From JAFAGX01 sp035501575 (lineage in GTDB: Bacteria > Acidobacteriota > Terriglobia > Terriglobales > Acidobacteriaceae), in NCBI GenBank assembly GCA_035501575.1, contig DATJVZ010000028.1, positions 1-8,077 on the forward strand: a DNA stretch of 8,077 nt. Direction: 5' to 3'. Of the stretch, positions 1-5,934 are shown piece by piece. Position 1 is the first letter of the stretch. Every line of letters begins with the position of its first letter. Below the pieces are notes generated by a model. That model was not told where the DNA came from and searched no databases. It saw only the letters and a program-made list of their open reading frames with translations. Made by a program: the position numbers and the translations under genes.

Positions 1-2
1 AT

Positions 3-1055
3 ACTTGCGTCTTGTTCCATTCATTAGTCGCTGCAGCCCAACCGCAAGCACAAATTGGAAGGGACCAGGCACTGGAAGCATTCGCGGCCATGCAACCGAT
101 TGATGTGCACGTGCATGTCTTCAAGACCGATCCCACATTCCAGGCTCTTCTCGAGCGCTTGCACCTAACATTGCAGGACATTCTGGTCATGGATGACACC
201 CTGTCCTACCGCAAGCAGCTTGAGTCCCAGGTCACCGATGCCTTGGCGCTAGTGCGCTCGAGCCATGGTCACATCGCTCTCTGCACGACTTTTGATCCCT
301 ACAAGTTCGCTGACCCGTCTTTTACCGCCGACGCGATCAAACAAATCGATCGAGACTTCGCTCAGGGCGCGGTGGCGGTGAAGATCTGGAAGAACATTGG
401 AATGGAAATCAAGAACCCCGATGGCAAGTTCATCATGCCCGACGATCCGAAATTCGCACCGATCTACAAGGACATAGCAAGACATGGCAAAACGCTCATG
501 ACGCACGTTGCTGAGCCGGATGTCGCATGGGGACCGCCTGACCCTTCCGATCCATCCTGGTCCTATTACCAGGAAAATCCGCAGTGGTTCCTGTACAACA
601 AGCCAGGTTTTCCCTCGAAGCGCCAGATCCTTGAAGCACGAGACCACGTCCTGGCCGAAAATCCGGATCTTCGCATGGTGGGAGTGCACTTGGGAAGTAT
701 GGAAAAGAATGTTGACGATATTGCAGCCCGCTTCGATCGCTACCCAAACTTCGCGGTGGACATGGCGGCGCGGATGGAATATCTCATGATCGCGCCTACG
801 GCAAAGGTGCGGTCTTTTCTGATCAAGTACCAGGATCGCGTGCTATATGGAACCGACTTGGACCTCCTCGCCACCGCCAATGTCGAAGAATCGCTTGACG
901 AGTGGCAATCCACATATGCCCGGGACTGGAAGTTCCTGGCGACGGGTCAGACTTTTGAGTTCGCTGGAAAGAAGGTACAGGGCCTCGAGCTTCCAGCGCC
1001 AGTATTGCAGAAGATTTTTCGCACGAATGCCCTCCACTGGATCCCCGGACTTTGA
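3..1055 (+). CDS. Amidohydrolase family protein, 5'-truncated, probably exported
   Basis: This is a metal-dependent hydrolase of the amidohydrolase superfamily (amidohydrolase_2-like TIM barrel); the substrate cannot be read from sequence. Numbering from the TTG at 12, the metal-binding HxH lies in DVHVHV (H33, H35). K124 in VAVKIWK is a candidate metal-site lysine, H165 (THVAEP) and H226 (GVHLGS) are the expected barrel histidines, and D282 (YGTDLD) is the terminal-strand aspartate. The set is therefore complete. The frame is open to the left edge and the first residues (CVLFHSLVAAAQPQAQ) look like the end of a signal peptide, so the true start is probably outside the window and the protein is probably exported. 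The TTG at 12 is only the first possible start inside. The gene ends in TGA and is followed by a convergent gene-free region. Family assignment is firm; localisation is inferred. Confidence 0.88.
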   Translation, partial: TCVLFHSLVAAAQPQAQIGRDQALEAFAAMQPIDVHVHVFKTDPTFQALLERLHLTLQDILVMDDTLSYRKQLESQVTDALALVRSSHGHIALCTTFDPYKFADPSFTADAIKQIDRDFAQGAVAVKIWKNIGMEIKNPDGKFIMPDDPKFAPIYKDIARHGKTLMTHVAEPDVAWGPPDPSDPSWSYYQENPQWFLYNKPGFPSKRQILEARDHVLAENPDLRMVGVHLGSMEKNVDDIAARFDRYPNFAVDMAARMEYLMIAPTAKVRSFLIKYQDRVLYGTDLDLLATANVEESLDEWQSTYARDWKFLATGQTFEFAGKKVQGLELPAPVLQKIFRTNALHWIPGL

Positions 1056-1626
1056 ATTCTTTCCGACTTTTGCTCGCAGGAGCCGCACAGCTTCGCGTTC
1101 GGCGTGGTTCTCCAGAATTTCCGACTTACTAGTTCGCTTCCAGCGGGCCTTGCAGTGGGAGACGGGCTAGAAAATCAGACACTTAAGACCTCTTAAGGTC
1201 GCAACATTGCGCGGTTGAACGCTGGTGTGCGAAACCGGTTATTCGATGGCACGTTAGTGGATCGCAGTAGCACGGACGGGCTATTCCCAAGAGCCTCAGG
1301 TATAACTTACTTTCGTAGGTGAGCAGTTCTGGGGGAGGGCTGCCCGGGCGTCCATTGACTCGTAAGAGTCTGGACGCCCGCTTAATTTTACGGTCCTTAT
1401 CGCGTCCGCCGCTCGATTCCCACTCACAGGCTATTGAGCCGCGATAAACCCGCGGGCGCGATTCAGCCTCCTGAGCCTCCAACCTGGCCAAAGACAGGAC
1501 ATCCACCTGAGTTGAATCAGAAGAGGAAGGGGAAACGACTGAGGATCAGCTAAGTTCCCGGTCGGGTCAGACAGCGCGATCGGTCACTCCCTTTTCGAAT
1601 CAGAGGCCCTTCAAGGAAATTAGTGG
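1056..1626. other. Gene-free convergent region with structured segment
   Basis: These 571 bases separate two convergent genes. I see no convincing coding region: a 107-codon minus-strand frame (1183-1506) has irregular composition, no recognisable domain and no family resemblance. Visible structure is a small inverted repeat GACCT/AGGTC at 1187-1200, a 6-bp stem at 1305-1320 with a TTTC loop, a strong long hairpin at 1345-1380, a CCCGCGGG palindrome near 1449, and a direct repeat of AGCCTCC near 1470. No tRNA, tmRNA, SRP RNA or riboswitch signature is recognised. The region could hold terminators for both flanking genes or a small RNA. Confidence 0.5.
1345..1380 (+). terminator. Strong hairpin with GTAA loop, terminator-like or part of an RNA
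   Basis: A perfect 10-bp stem (CGGGCGTCCA paired with TGGACGCCCG) continues through a two-base TT bulge into a further 5-bp stem (GACTC/GAGTC) closed by the tetraloop GTAA. As RNA read on the plus strand the loop is GUAA, a GNRA tetraloop; the minus-strand loop is not of that kind, which favours plus-strand transcription. The trailing sequence CTTAATTTTA is only moderately T-rich and the hairpin lies about 290 bases after the nearest upstream gene, so calling it a rho-independent terminator is uncertain. It may instead be the 3' end of an unrecognised small RNA. Confidence 0.45.
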
Positions 1627-2223
1627 CTAGCGCTGGTATTTGCCCATCAACTCGGCGGTCGCCAAAATGTGCCCTTGCATGGCCTTGTCGAGCTCCTGCC
1701 GGCTCGCCCCGGCCTTCAGGCCTACTTTCCCGTCCAGCGCATAGAGTCGAAAGAAGTATCGGTGCGGTTTGCCGGGAGGTGGACACGGACCACCATAGCC
1801 AACTTTACGAAAGTCATTGCGACCTTGGCGTCCGCCGGTGGGCGGTTGGTCTACTTTAGCTACACCCTCGGGCAGAGCCTTGGTTTCTGCGGGCAAGTCG
1901 AACAAAACCCAATGAACCCAAGTCCCTACCGGCGCGTCCGGGTCATCGGCAATGAGTGCAAGGGTCTGGGTTCCAGGAGGAGGTCCGGCCAACTGAAGTT
2001 CGGGAGAAACATCCGTACCATCACAAGTGAATTTCTTCGGTATGGACCCGCCATTTTGAAAGCTGGGACTGGTCACGGCGAATCCCATACCTTGCGGTCC
2101 TCCCCCTTGAGCGTTGCGTGCACCGTTCTCTGCGGTTCCGACTGAGAGTGGAAGCAACAGAAGTACTACCGAAGTGGCGATCGTTCTCCGAAGCATCGGC
2201 CGACAAGCCTGCCCGAAGTTCAT
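1627..2223 (-). CDS. Exported YbhB/YbcL-type PEBP family protein
   Basis: This is a phosphatidylethanolamine-binding protein-like (Raf kinase inhibitor-like) protein of the bacterial YbhB/YbcL group; the physiological ligand of bacterial members is generally not established. Residues 10-30 form a signal peptide (basic MLRRT, then a Val/Leu run). The fold spans about 47-197 with the family landmarks: FTCDGTDVSP at 65-74, ADDPDAP at 92-98, WVHWVLFDLP at 102-111, the ligand-pocket GGPCPPPGKPHRY at 144-156 (H104 and H154 are pocket histidines), and the C-terminal HILATAELMGKY. Two starts are possible: ATG at 2223, with no visible ribosome site, and ATG at 2196 (residue 10), with a weak AGG upstream and a cleaner signal peptide. 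The start lies 12 bases after the tonB-like stop, so expression from the same transcript, possibly with translational coupling, is likely. Family identity is secure. Confidence 0.93.
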   Translation of the reverse strand: MNFGQACRPMLRRTIATSVVLLLLPLSVGTAENGARNAQGGGPQGMGFAVTSPSFQNGGSIPKKFTCDGTDVSPELQLAGPPPGTQTLALIADDPDAPVGTWVHWVLFDLPAETKALPEGVAKVDQPPTGGRQGRNDFRKVGYGGPCPPPGKPHRYFFRLYALDGKVGLKAGASRQELDKAMQGHILATAELMGKYQR

Positions 2224-2235
2224 GTGAAAATTTGG

Positions 2236-3288
2236 TTAATAGGTCGAAATCGTGAAATTCACGGTGATGCGGGCCTCGGTTTCGACCGGCTGACCGTGTT
2301 CATAATACGGCTTGAAGCGCCATTGTCGAACTGCCTCGCGGGCAGCTGTCGCCAAAATGGACGGTCCTGAAAGAACCTGCAGTTGCTGAATGTTTCCGGT
2401 CCTGTCGATTTCAGCATCGAGCACCACGGCTCCCTGAACCTTCATCTGCTTGGCCAGAACCGGGTAGTCCGGCTTTACCGACTTCGTTACTCTTTCGGCG
2501 GTTCCCGGTGAGAGGCTGACTCGCGCCTCGGCACTCTCTGTTATGGCCGGAGCCGGTTGGGCCTCGACGGCTGGGGTTTTTCCCGCAAATGCGGCGGATG
2601 CGGTCGACTGCATATCTACCTTGACGGAATTGTTAACGGTTGAAACCGGTCGATGCTGATTACCGGCCTGAACCTCGACTTCTAACGGATACAAAATGGT
2701 GCGATTGGTCGTCGTAACCACCGGTCCGTCCGCAGAGGCCTGCGAACTCTCTTCCGCCGGAGCAGCCTGCGCCATCTGCACTGGGGCAGCCTGCGCGACA
2801 TGCGGTGGCGCTGCCTGTGCGACATGCGGTGGGGCTGCATGTGCGGGGTGAGACATCTGGCTCTTCGCTTTCTTGGGCTTGGCAGCTACACTCGGCGGCG
2901 CGGCCGGTTTGGAAACCGGCGCAGCCTGGGTTAGGGGCTTCGTTGCCGCTGGTGCTGTCATGGTAGGTGTCGGTGCCGTCGTGGTAGCCGCGGGTGCCGT
3001 TGTGGTAGCCGCGGGTTCGGGCGTGGCAGTCGCCGGTGCTGTCGTAGTCGCCGGCGCGGCAGTCGCCGCCATTGCCGACTCTGGGGTCACCTTGGTCGGC
3101 GACGATTCGACCGAATCAGAGTCGGACTGGTTCGAAGAGAAGTAAAATTCCCTATCCTTAAAAAGCAGTACACCCAAGGCAATTACCAGAAGGCCGAGGG
3201 CGATTAGCATACGCCGACGCTGCCTCTGTTCGGGGCCCATACGAATCGGGCCACTGCTGATCTCGAGATTGCTTTCCGTCGTGGGCAT
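2236..3288 (-). CDS. TonB-family energy transducer with long Ala/Thr/Pro linker
   Basis: This TonB-like protein (350 aa) would carry proton-motive-force energy from an ExbB/ExbD complex to outer-membrane receptors. It shows a cytoplasmic basic N-terminus (QRQRRR at 21-26), one membrane segment (about 27-43), a long low-complexity periplasmic linker rich in Ala, Thr and Pro (about 65-180), and a C-terminal TonB domain at about 268-349 with KPDYP, a GAVVLDAEIDRTG segment and RQWRFKPYY. The linker contains 7-residue and 8-residue tandem repeats. I start it at ATG 3288, not at the longer in-frame ATG 3384, because GAGGAG sits 6 bases upstream of 3288 and the extra 32 residues have no TonB character. 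No exbB or exbD is in the window. It is followed 12 bases later by the PEBP gene. It could be a TonB paralogue with a specialised partner. Confidence 0.93.
   Translation of the reverse strand: MPTTESNLEISSGPIRMGPEQRQRRRMLIALGLLVIALGVLLFKDREFYFSSNQSDSDSVESSPTKVTPESAMAATAAPATTTAPATATPEPAATTTAPAATTTAPTPTMTAPAATKPLTQAAPVSKPAAPPSVAAKPKKAKSQMSHPAHAAPPHVAQAAPPHVAQAAPVQMAQAAPAEESSQASADGPVVTTTNRTILYPLEVEVQAGNQHRPVSTVNNSVKVDMQSTASAAFAGKTPAVEAQPAPAITESAEARVSLSPGTAERVTKSVKPDYPVLAKQMKVQGAVVLDAEIDRTGNIQQLQVLSGPSILATAAREAVRQWRFKPYYEHGQPVETEARITVNFTISTY
2767..2838 (-). repeat. Three 24-bp tandem units encoding AAPPHVAQ-type repeats
   Basis: Within the TonB linker (residues 151-174) two consecutive units encode AAPPHVAQ and a third diverged unit encodes AAPVQMAQ. 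The first two units differ at only a few silent positions, so they arose by recent tandem duplication. Length variation between strains is expected. Histidines H147, H150, H155 and H163 cluster here. Confidence 0.85.
2974..3015 (-). repeat. Two 21-bp tandem units in the TonB linker
   Basis: Units at 2974-2994 and 2995-3015 are identical except for one base (C at 2980, T at 3001). They encode seven-residue Ala/Thr/Pro units in the region around residues 92-105 and extend the periplasmic linker. Weaker copies of the same pattern continue on both sides. Confidence 0.85.
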
Positions 3289-3382
3289 GGCGTACTCCTC
3301 GTCCAGGCGGGTGGGCGGGCCTGAATTAGTATGCCTCGAAAGCACTAGCGCATGCCAGTGGTTTTGACCCCACCGAAGTGCC

Positions 3383-3417
3383 ATTGAGGCGCCATTTAGT
3401 GCTATTGAGTTTAGTGC
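3383..3417. repeat. Paired short direct repeats ATTGAG / TTTAGTGC
   Basis: ATTGAG occurs at 3383-3388 and 3404-3409, and TTTAGTGC at 3395-3402 and 3410-3417. The two halves are 6 bases apart in the first copy and directly joined in the second. They lie about 100 bases upstream of the tonB-like start, where a regulator site is plausible. Function is unproven and the repeats are short. Confidence 0.4.
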
Positions 3418-3565
3418 ATATCGGGGCCGATTCGACTGCTAACCTGCGGCGCGTGGGCCGACGTTCGCAACTCGCTTAAGGATACGGCTTAATTCAAGGC
3501 AAGGCGGTACGGGGAAGTCTAGAAGCTTGGACGGCAAGAACGGCATTGGGCTACACTGACTCTAC

Positions 3566-3594
3566 CCACCAACGATAATTCTTATCCTTGGTGG
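3566..3594. promoter_or_regulatory. 29-base near-perfect inverted repeat upstream of htrA
   Basis: CCACCAA and GATAA on the left pair with TTATC and TTGGTGG on the right around a TTC centre, with a single C/C mismatch, giving 12 matched pairs. There is no T-tract on either side, so it is not an obvious rho-independent terminator. It sits about 85 bases upstream of the TATAAT box of htrA, which would suit an operator for a dimeric regulator, although that is rather far for direct occlusion of polymerase. It may also be a structured leader of a longer transcript. Confidence 0.5.
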
Positions 3595-3655
3595 TCCTAG
3601 ATGATTTCTTCATCGTTGCATCGAACTCTAAGCAAGATTGGCCAGCGCGTTTTTC

Positions 3656-3683
3656 CTTGGTCACGTAGGGAAAACGGTATAAT
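3656..3683 (+). promoter_or_regulatory. Sigma70-type promoter for htrA
   Basis: A perfect TATAAT lies at 3678-3683. The -35 is weak: TTGGTC at 3657-3662 with a 15-base spacer, or CTTGGT one base earlier with 16. Transcription would begin near 3690, leaving a leader of under 30 bases before the htrA ATG. The weak -35 and non-ideal spacer may indicate a need for an activator. No sigma-E-type GAACTT/TCTGA pair was found. Confidence 0.6.
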
Positions 3684-3700
3684 CGAGCGTGTTGAAAAAG

Positions 3701-3705
3701 GGAGG
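3701..3705 (+). promoter_or_regulatory. Ribosome binding site of htrA
   Basis: GGAGG ends 11 bases before the ATG at 3717. This is a strong core with slightly long spacing, and it supports 3717 as the htrA start. Confidence 0.7.
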
Positions 3706-3716
3706 ACAGTAAGCCT

Positions 3717-5276
3717 ATGGAGCCGCGTGCAGCTGGTCTCTGGGAGTACCTCAGGGCAAATCGGCCAGCTTATTCCCTTACCATTGTGGCCACTTTAGCC
3801 ATTGGTATTCTCACTGGAACCATCATCTCCAGAGGGGTCCGAGGTCAGGAAAAGAAGAGCTCCGATGGTCCAACTCCACTGACCATTCCCTCGCCTACGC
3901 AGCTCTCGAACCAGTTCTCGCAAATTGCCAAAGAACTGGAACCTTCCGTGGTGAATATCAATACGGAAGCCACAATCAAACCCTCCCACCGACGCCGCGG
4001 ATCTCCCAATCCGGGGCCAGACGACCAGAATCCATTTGATGATTTCTTCGACCGTTTTTTTGGTGGTCCCCGTCCCCAAAAGGAGACCTCTCTCGGTTCC
4101 GGAGTAATCGTTGACGCAAAAGGTTACATCGTCACCAACCGACACGTGGTTGAGAAGGCCGACCGCATTAGGGTGGTCTTGCAAGGAGAAGGCCCCGACG
4201 GAGGTCACGAAGCCAAGGTTGTGGGAACGGACGAGGAAACAGATCTGGCTGTGATCAAGATCGACCTCGATAAATCTCTACCGGTCGCCAGACTAGGCAA
4301 CTCCGACAGCATGCAGGTGGGGGACTGGGTTCTGGCCGTGGGTAGCCCGTTCGGATTGCAAGAAACGGTCACGGCCGGCATAGTTTCGGCCAAAGGCCGC
4401 AACATAGTTAACCAACGTCAATTCCAGTCGTTCATTCAAACCGACGCGGCCATCAATCCGGGCAATTCCGGCGGACCGCTGGTCAATATGGCAGGAGAGG
4501 TCATTGGCATTAACACGGCGATTCTTACCGATACCAATGCCTACGCCGGGGTTGGCTTTGCCCTGCCGTCTAATACCGTGGTCACCGTTTATAACCAACT
4601 GATTAGCCCCGATCACCGCGTATCTCGGGGCTCGATCGGCATTGAATTTCCACCTCAGGAGGATCCTGCTATCAGCCGGGTTTATGGTGTCGGCAGCGGT
4701 GGCGTGACCATCGCGAACGTTATTCATGACACGCCGGCTGAGGCGGCAGGACTAAAGGTGGGAGACACCATTACCTCGGTCGACGGCAAGCCGGTGAAGA
4801 ACGGCGATGACCTAGTCTCTTACATTGCCAGTCGCAAGCCTGGGACCAAGGTAACGATTGGGTATGTCCGGAACGGGAAGCAGCAACAGGCCTCGGTAAC
4901 CGTAGCCGATCGTGCCAAATTACTCGGAGCTCGTCTGGGTGAGGAGGACGAAGGCAGTGAGGAACCCACGCCCACAACCGGCAAGCTGGGGCTGTCCGTA
5001 GGCGCTGTGACTAACGATCTAGCTGATCGCCTCGATATTCCCGCCGGCAAGGGGGTGGTAGTGCGTGATGTCAAACCAGGCTCCTTCGCCGACGACAAAA
5101 ACATCATTCGTGGCGATGTGATTTTGGAGATCAATCGACAACCGGTGAATTCGGAAGAAGATTTCAACCGCGTCACCTCGAACCTAAAAAGCGGGCAAGA
5201 TGTCGTTTTCCTGATTCGTCAACTTCGCGCCGGGCGAGAAGGTGGTACTAGTTTTGTGGCCGGTACACTTCCGTAA
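3717..5276 (+). CDS. HtrA/DegP-type periplasmic serine protease, two PDZ domains
   Basis: This S1C-family protease/chaperone (519 aa) degrades or refolds damaged envelope proteins. Residues 20-39 form an uncleaved membrane anchor or signal anchor. The trypsin-like domain spans about 65-295 and holds the full catalytic triad: H143 in TNRHVV, D176 in ETDLAVIK and S251 in NPGNSGGPL. An Asp/Phe-rich flexible segment (DDQNPFDDFFDRFFGG, 102-117) corresponds to the regulatory LA-loop region of the family. PDZ1 covers about 305-395 (SIGIEF, TPAEAAGLKVGD) and PDZ2 about 423-503 (LGLSVG, KPGSFADDKNIIRGDVILEIN). Length and layout match DegP/DegQ/MucD-type proteins; which subgroup it belongs to is not decidable here. 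The start at 3717 is backed by GGAGG and by the TATAAT box at 3678. A small exported gene follows 58 bases downstream and may share the transcript. Confidence 0.97.
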   Translation: MEPRAAGLWEYLRANRPAYSLTIVATLAIGILTGTIISRGVRGQEKKSSDGPTPLTIPSPTQLSNQFSQIAKELEPSVVNINTEATIKPSHRRRGSPNPGPDDQNPFDDFFDRFFGGPRPQKETSLGSGVIVDAKGYIVTNRHVVEKADRIRVVLQGEGPDGGHEAKVVGTDEETDLAVIKIDLDKSLPVARLGNSDSMQVGDWVLAVGSPFGLQETVTAGIVSAKGRNIVNQRQFQSFIQTDAAINPGNSGGPLVNMAGEVIGINTAILTDTNAYAGVGFALPSNTVVTVYNQLISPDHRVSRGSIGIEFPPQEDPAISRVYGVGSGGVTIANVIHDTPAEAAGLKVGDTITSVDGKPVKNGDDLVSYIASRKPGTKVTIGYVRNGKQQQASVTVADRAKLLGARLGEEDEGSEEPTPTTGKLGLSVGAVTNDLADRLDIPAGKGVVVRDVKPGSFADDKNIIRGDVILEINRQPVNSEEDFNRVTSNLKSGQDVVFLIRQLRAGREGGTSFVAGTLP

Positions 5277-5334
5277 CCGGCATGCAACCTTGGAGACTGG
5301 CAGGTGCAGCATGGATCCCGCATCATACTGAGAC

Positions 5335-5856
5335 GTGTGGGACCAGACTTTTGCTTTGAGGTGGACTCTGTCCGACTCCGGCTTTCGGAAAATCTTGGTG
5401 TTAGGCGCGCTGGCGCTTACGGCACTCCCATCCCAGGCCCAGACGGGTCAATCCTCCCCACAAACGAGTACCTCCCCGACGACTCACCACCATTCCTCGC
5501 AGAAGCATAAGAAGTCGCGGAAATCGAGCTCACGTCAGCGGGGACAACAGAAAATCGATCCCCAGCGCGCTAAGCAGATCCAGGAGGCCCTGATTCGCGA
5601 GCACTATCTTTCGGGAGAACCTTCGGGCGTTTGGGATAGCACCACACAGGGGGCGATGGAGAAGTATCAGAACGACAATGGCTGGCAGTCAAAAACCACG
5701 CCCGACGCCCGGGCGCTCATCAAACTCGGACTGGGACCGGATCACGAACACCTACTGAATCCGGAAAGCGCCATGACTTCGGAGCCGGTTTCGCACAACG
5801 CACCCTCACCTCCTACAACACCCGAGCCCTCGACCACTACTGAGCCGCAAAAATAG
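5335..5856 (+). CDS. Exported peptidoglycan-binding-domain protein
   Basis: This small protein (173 aa from GTG 5335) has a signal peptide at about 18-35 (FRKILVLGALALTALPSQA, then Q). A Ser/Thr/His/Lys-rich linker follows, including HHH at 51-53 and a basic stretch at 57-70. One peptidoglycan-binding_1-like domain covers about 74-134 (KQIQEALIREHYLSG, GVWDSTTQGAMEKYQNDNG), and the tail is Pro/Thr-rich. No catalytic domain is attached, so it probably binds cell wall or acts as an adaptor; no enzyme activity is implied. The start is uncertain: GTG 5335 has only a poor ribosome site, and an in-frame ATG at 5311 with a nearby AGG is cut off by TGA at 5329-5331. TTG at 5356 is another option. It lies 58 bases after htrA with no terminator visible between, so cotranscription is likely. 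Domain assignment is good; the exact start is not. Confidence 0.85.
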   Translation: MWDQTFALRWTLSDSGFRKILVLGALALTALPSQAQTGQSSPQTSTSPTTHHHSSQKHKKSRKSSSRQRGQQKIDPQRAKQIQEALIREHYLSGEPSGVWDSTTQGAMEKYQNDNGWQSKTTPDARALIKLGLGPDHEHLLNPESAMTSEPVSHNAPSPPTTPEPSTTTEPQK

Positions 5857-5929
5857 GGCAGGACTGCCGAAAAAAGCTAAGTCCCTTTTGCGGAGCAACG
5901 CCCCGACAACGGTAACTCGTGCGCTCCGC
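5849..5929 (-). terminator. Terminator-like repeats between convergent genes
   Basis: Read from the sedolisin side, a 7-bp stem (GCGGAGC/GCTCCGC, arms 5890-5896 and 5923-5929, 26-base loop) is followed by a TTTTTT run, then a short GGCAG/CTGCC hairpin (arms 5857-5861 and 5864-5868) followed by CTATTTTTG. Either could end minus-strand transcription. Each is weak by itself (long loop, very small loop), and no good plus-strand terminator is visible for the upstream gene. Confidence 0.35.
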
Positions 5930-5934
5930 GCAGC

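Larger units (their letters stand above)
3289..3716. promoter_or_regulatory. Divergent control region between tonB-like gene and htrA
   Basis: These 428 bases separate divergent genes and must hold promoters for both. No gene is seen in them. Near the tonB side are direct repeats ATTGAG (3383, 3404) and TTTAGTGC (3395, 3410), with an opposing GCACTA at 3342. In the middle (3420-3560) nothing recognisable is visible. Towards htrA are a 29-base dyad at 3566-3594 and a TATAAT promoter at 3678. A minus-strand promoter for the tonB-like gene could not be placed with confidence. Confidence 0.6.

Noticed and set aside
249..689. 146-codon minus-strand frame inside the amidohydrolase gene
   Set aside because: Antisense shadow of a gene with clear catalytic motifs; no domain of its own.
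1183..1506. 107-codon minus-strand open frame in the gene-free region
   Set aside because: No family resemblance, irregular composition with scattered Cys and Arg, no clear ribosome site, and it spans the strong hairpin; more likely chance.
2873..3145. Plus-strand Ala/Val/Gly-rich open frame
   Set aside because: It is antisense to the repetitive Ala/Thr/Pro linker of the TonB-like gene; the low-complexity codons keep the opposite strand open.
3289..3384. N-terminal extension of the TonB-like protein from ATG 3384
   Set aside because: ATG 3288 has GAGGAG at good spacing, and the extra 32 residues are not TonB-like.
3425..3500. Possible tRNA-like segment in the divergent region
   Set aside because: No T-arm consensus, no consistent acceptor or anticodon stems.
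3623..3650. Possible sigma-E-type promoter (GAACTC) for htrA
   Set aside because: No TCTGA-like -10 at the right distance; the TATAAT at 3678 explains expression better.
3601..3798. Plus-strand 65-codon frame overlapping the htrA start
   Set aside because: It contains the htrA promoter and ribosome site, has no recognisable domain and overlaps htrA in another frame.
4293..4727. 144-codon minus-strand frame inside htrA
   Set aside because: Antisense shadow across the protease and PDZ1 coding region.
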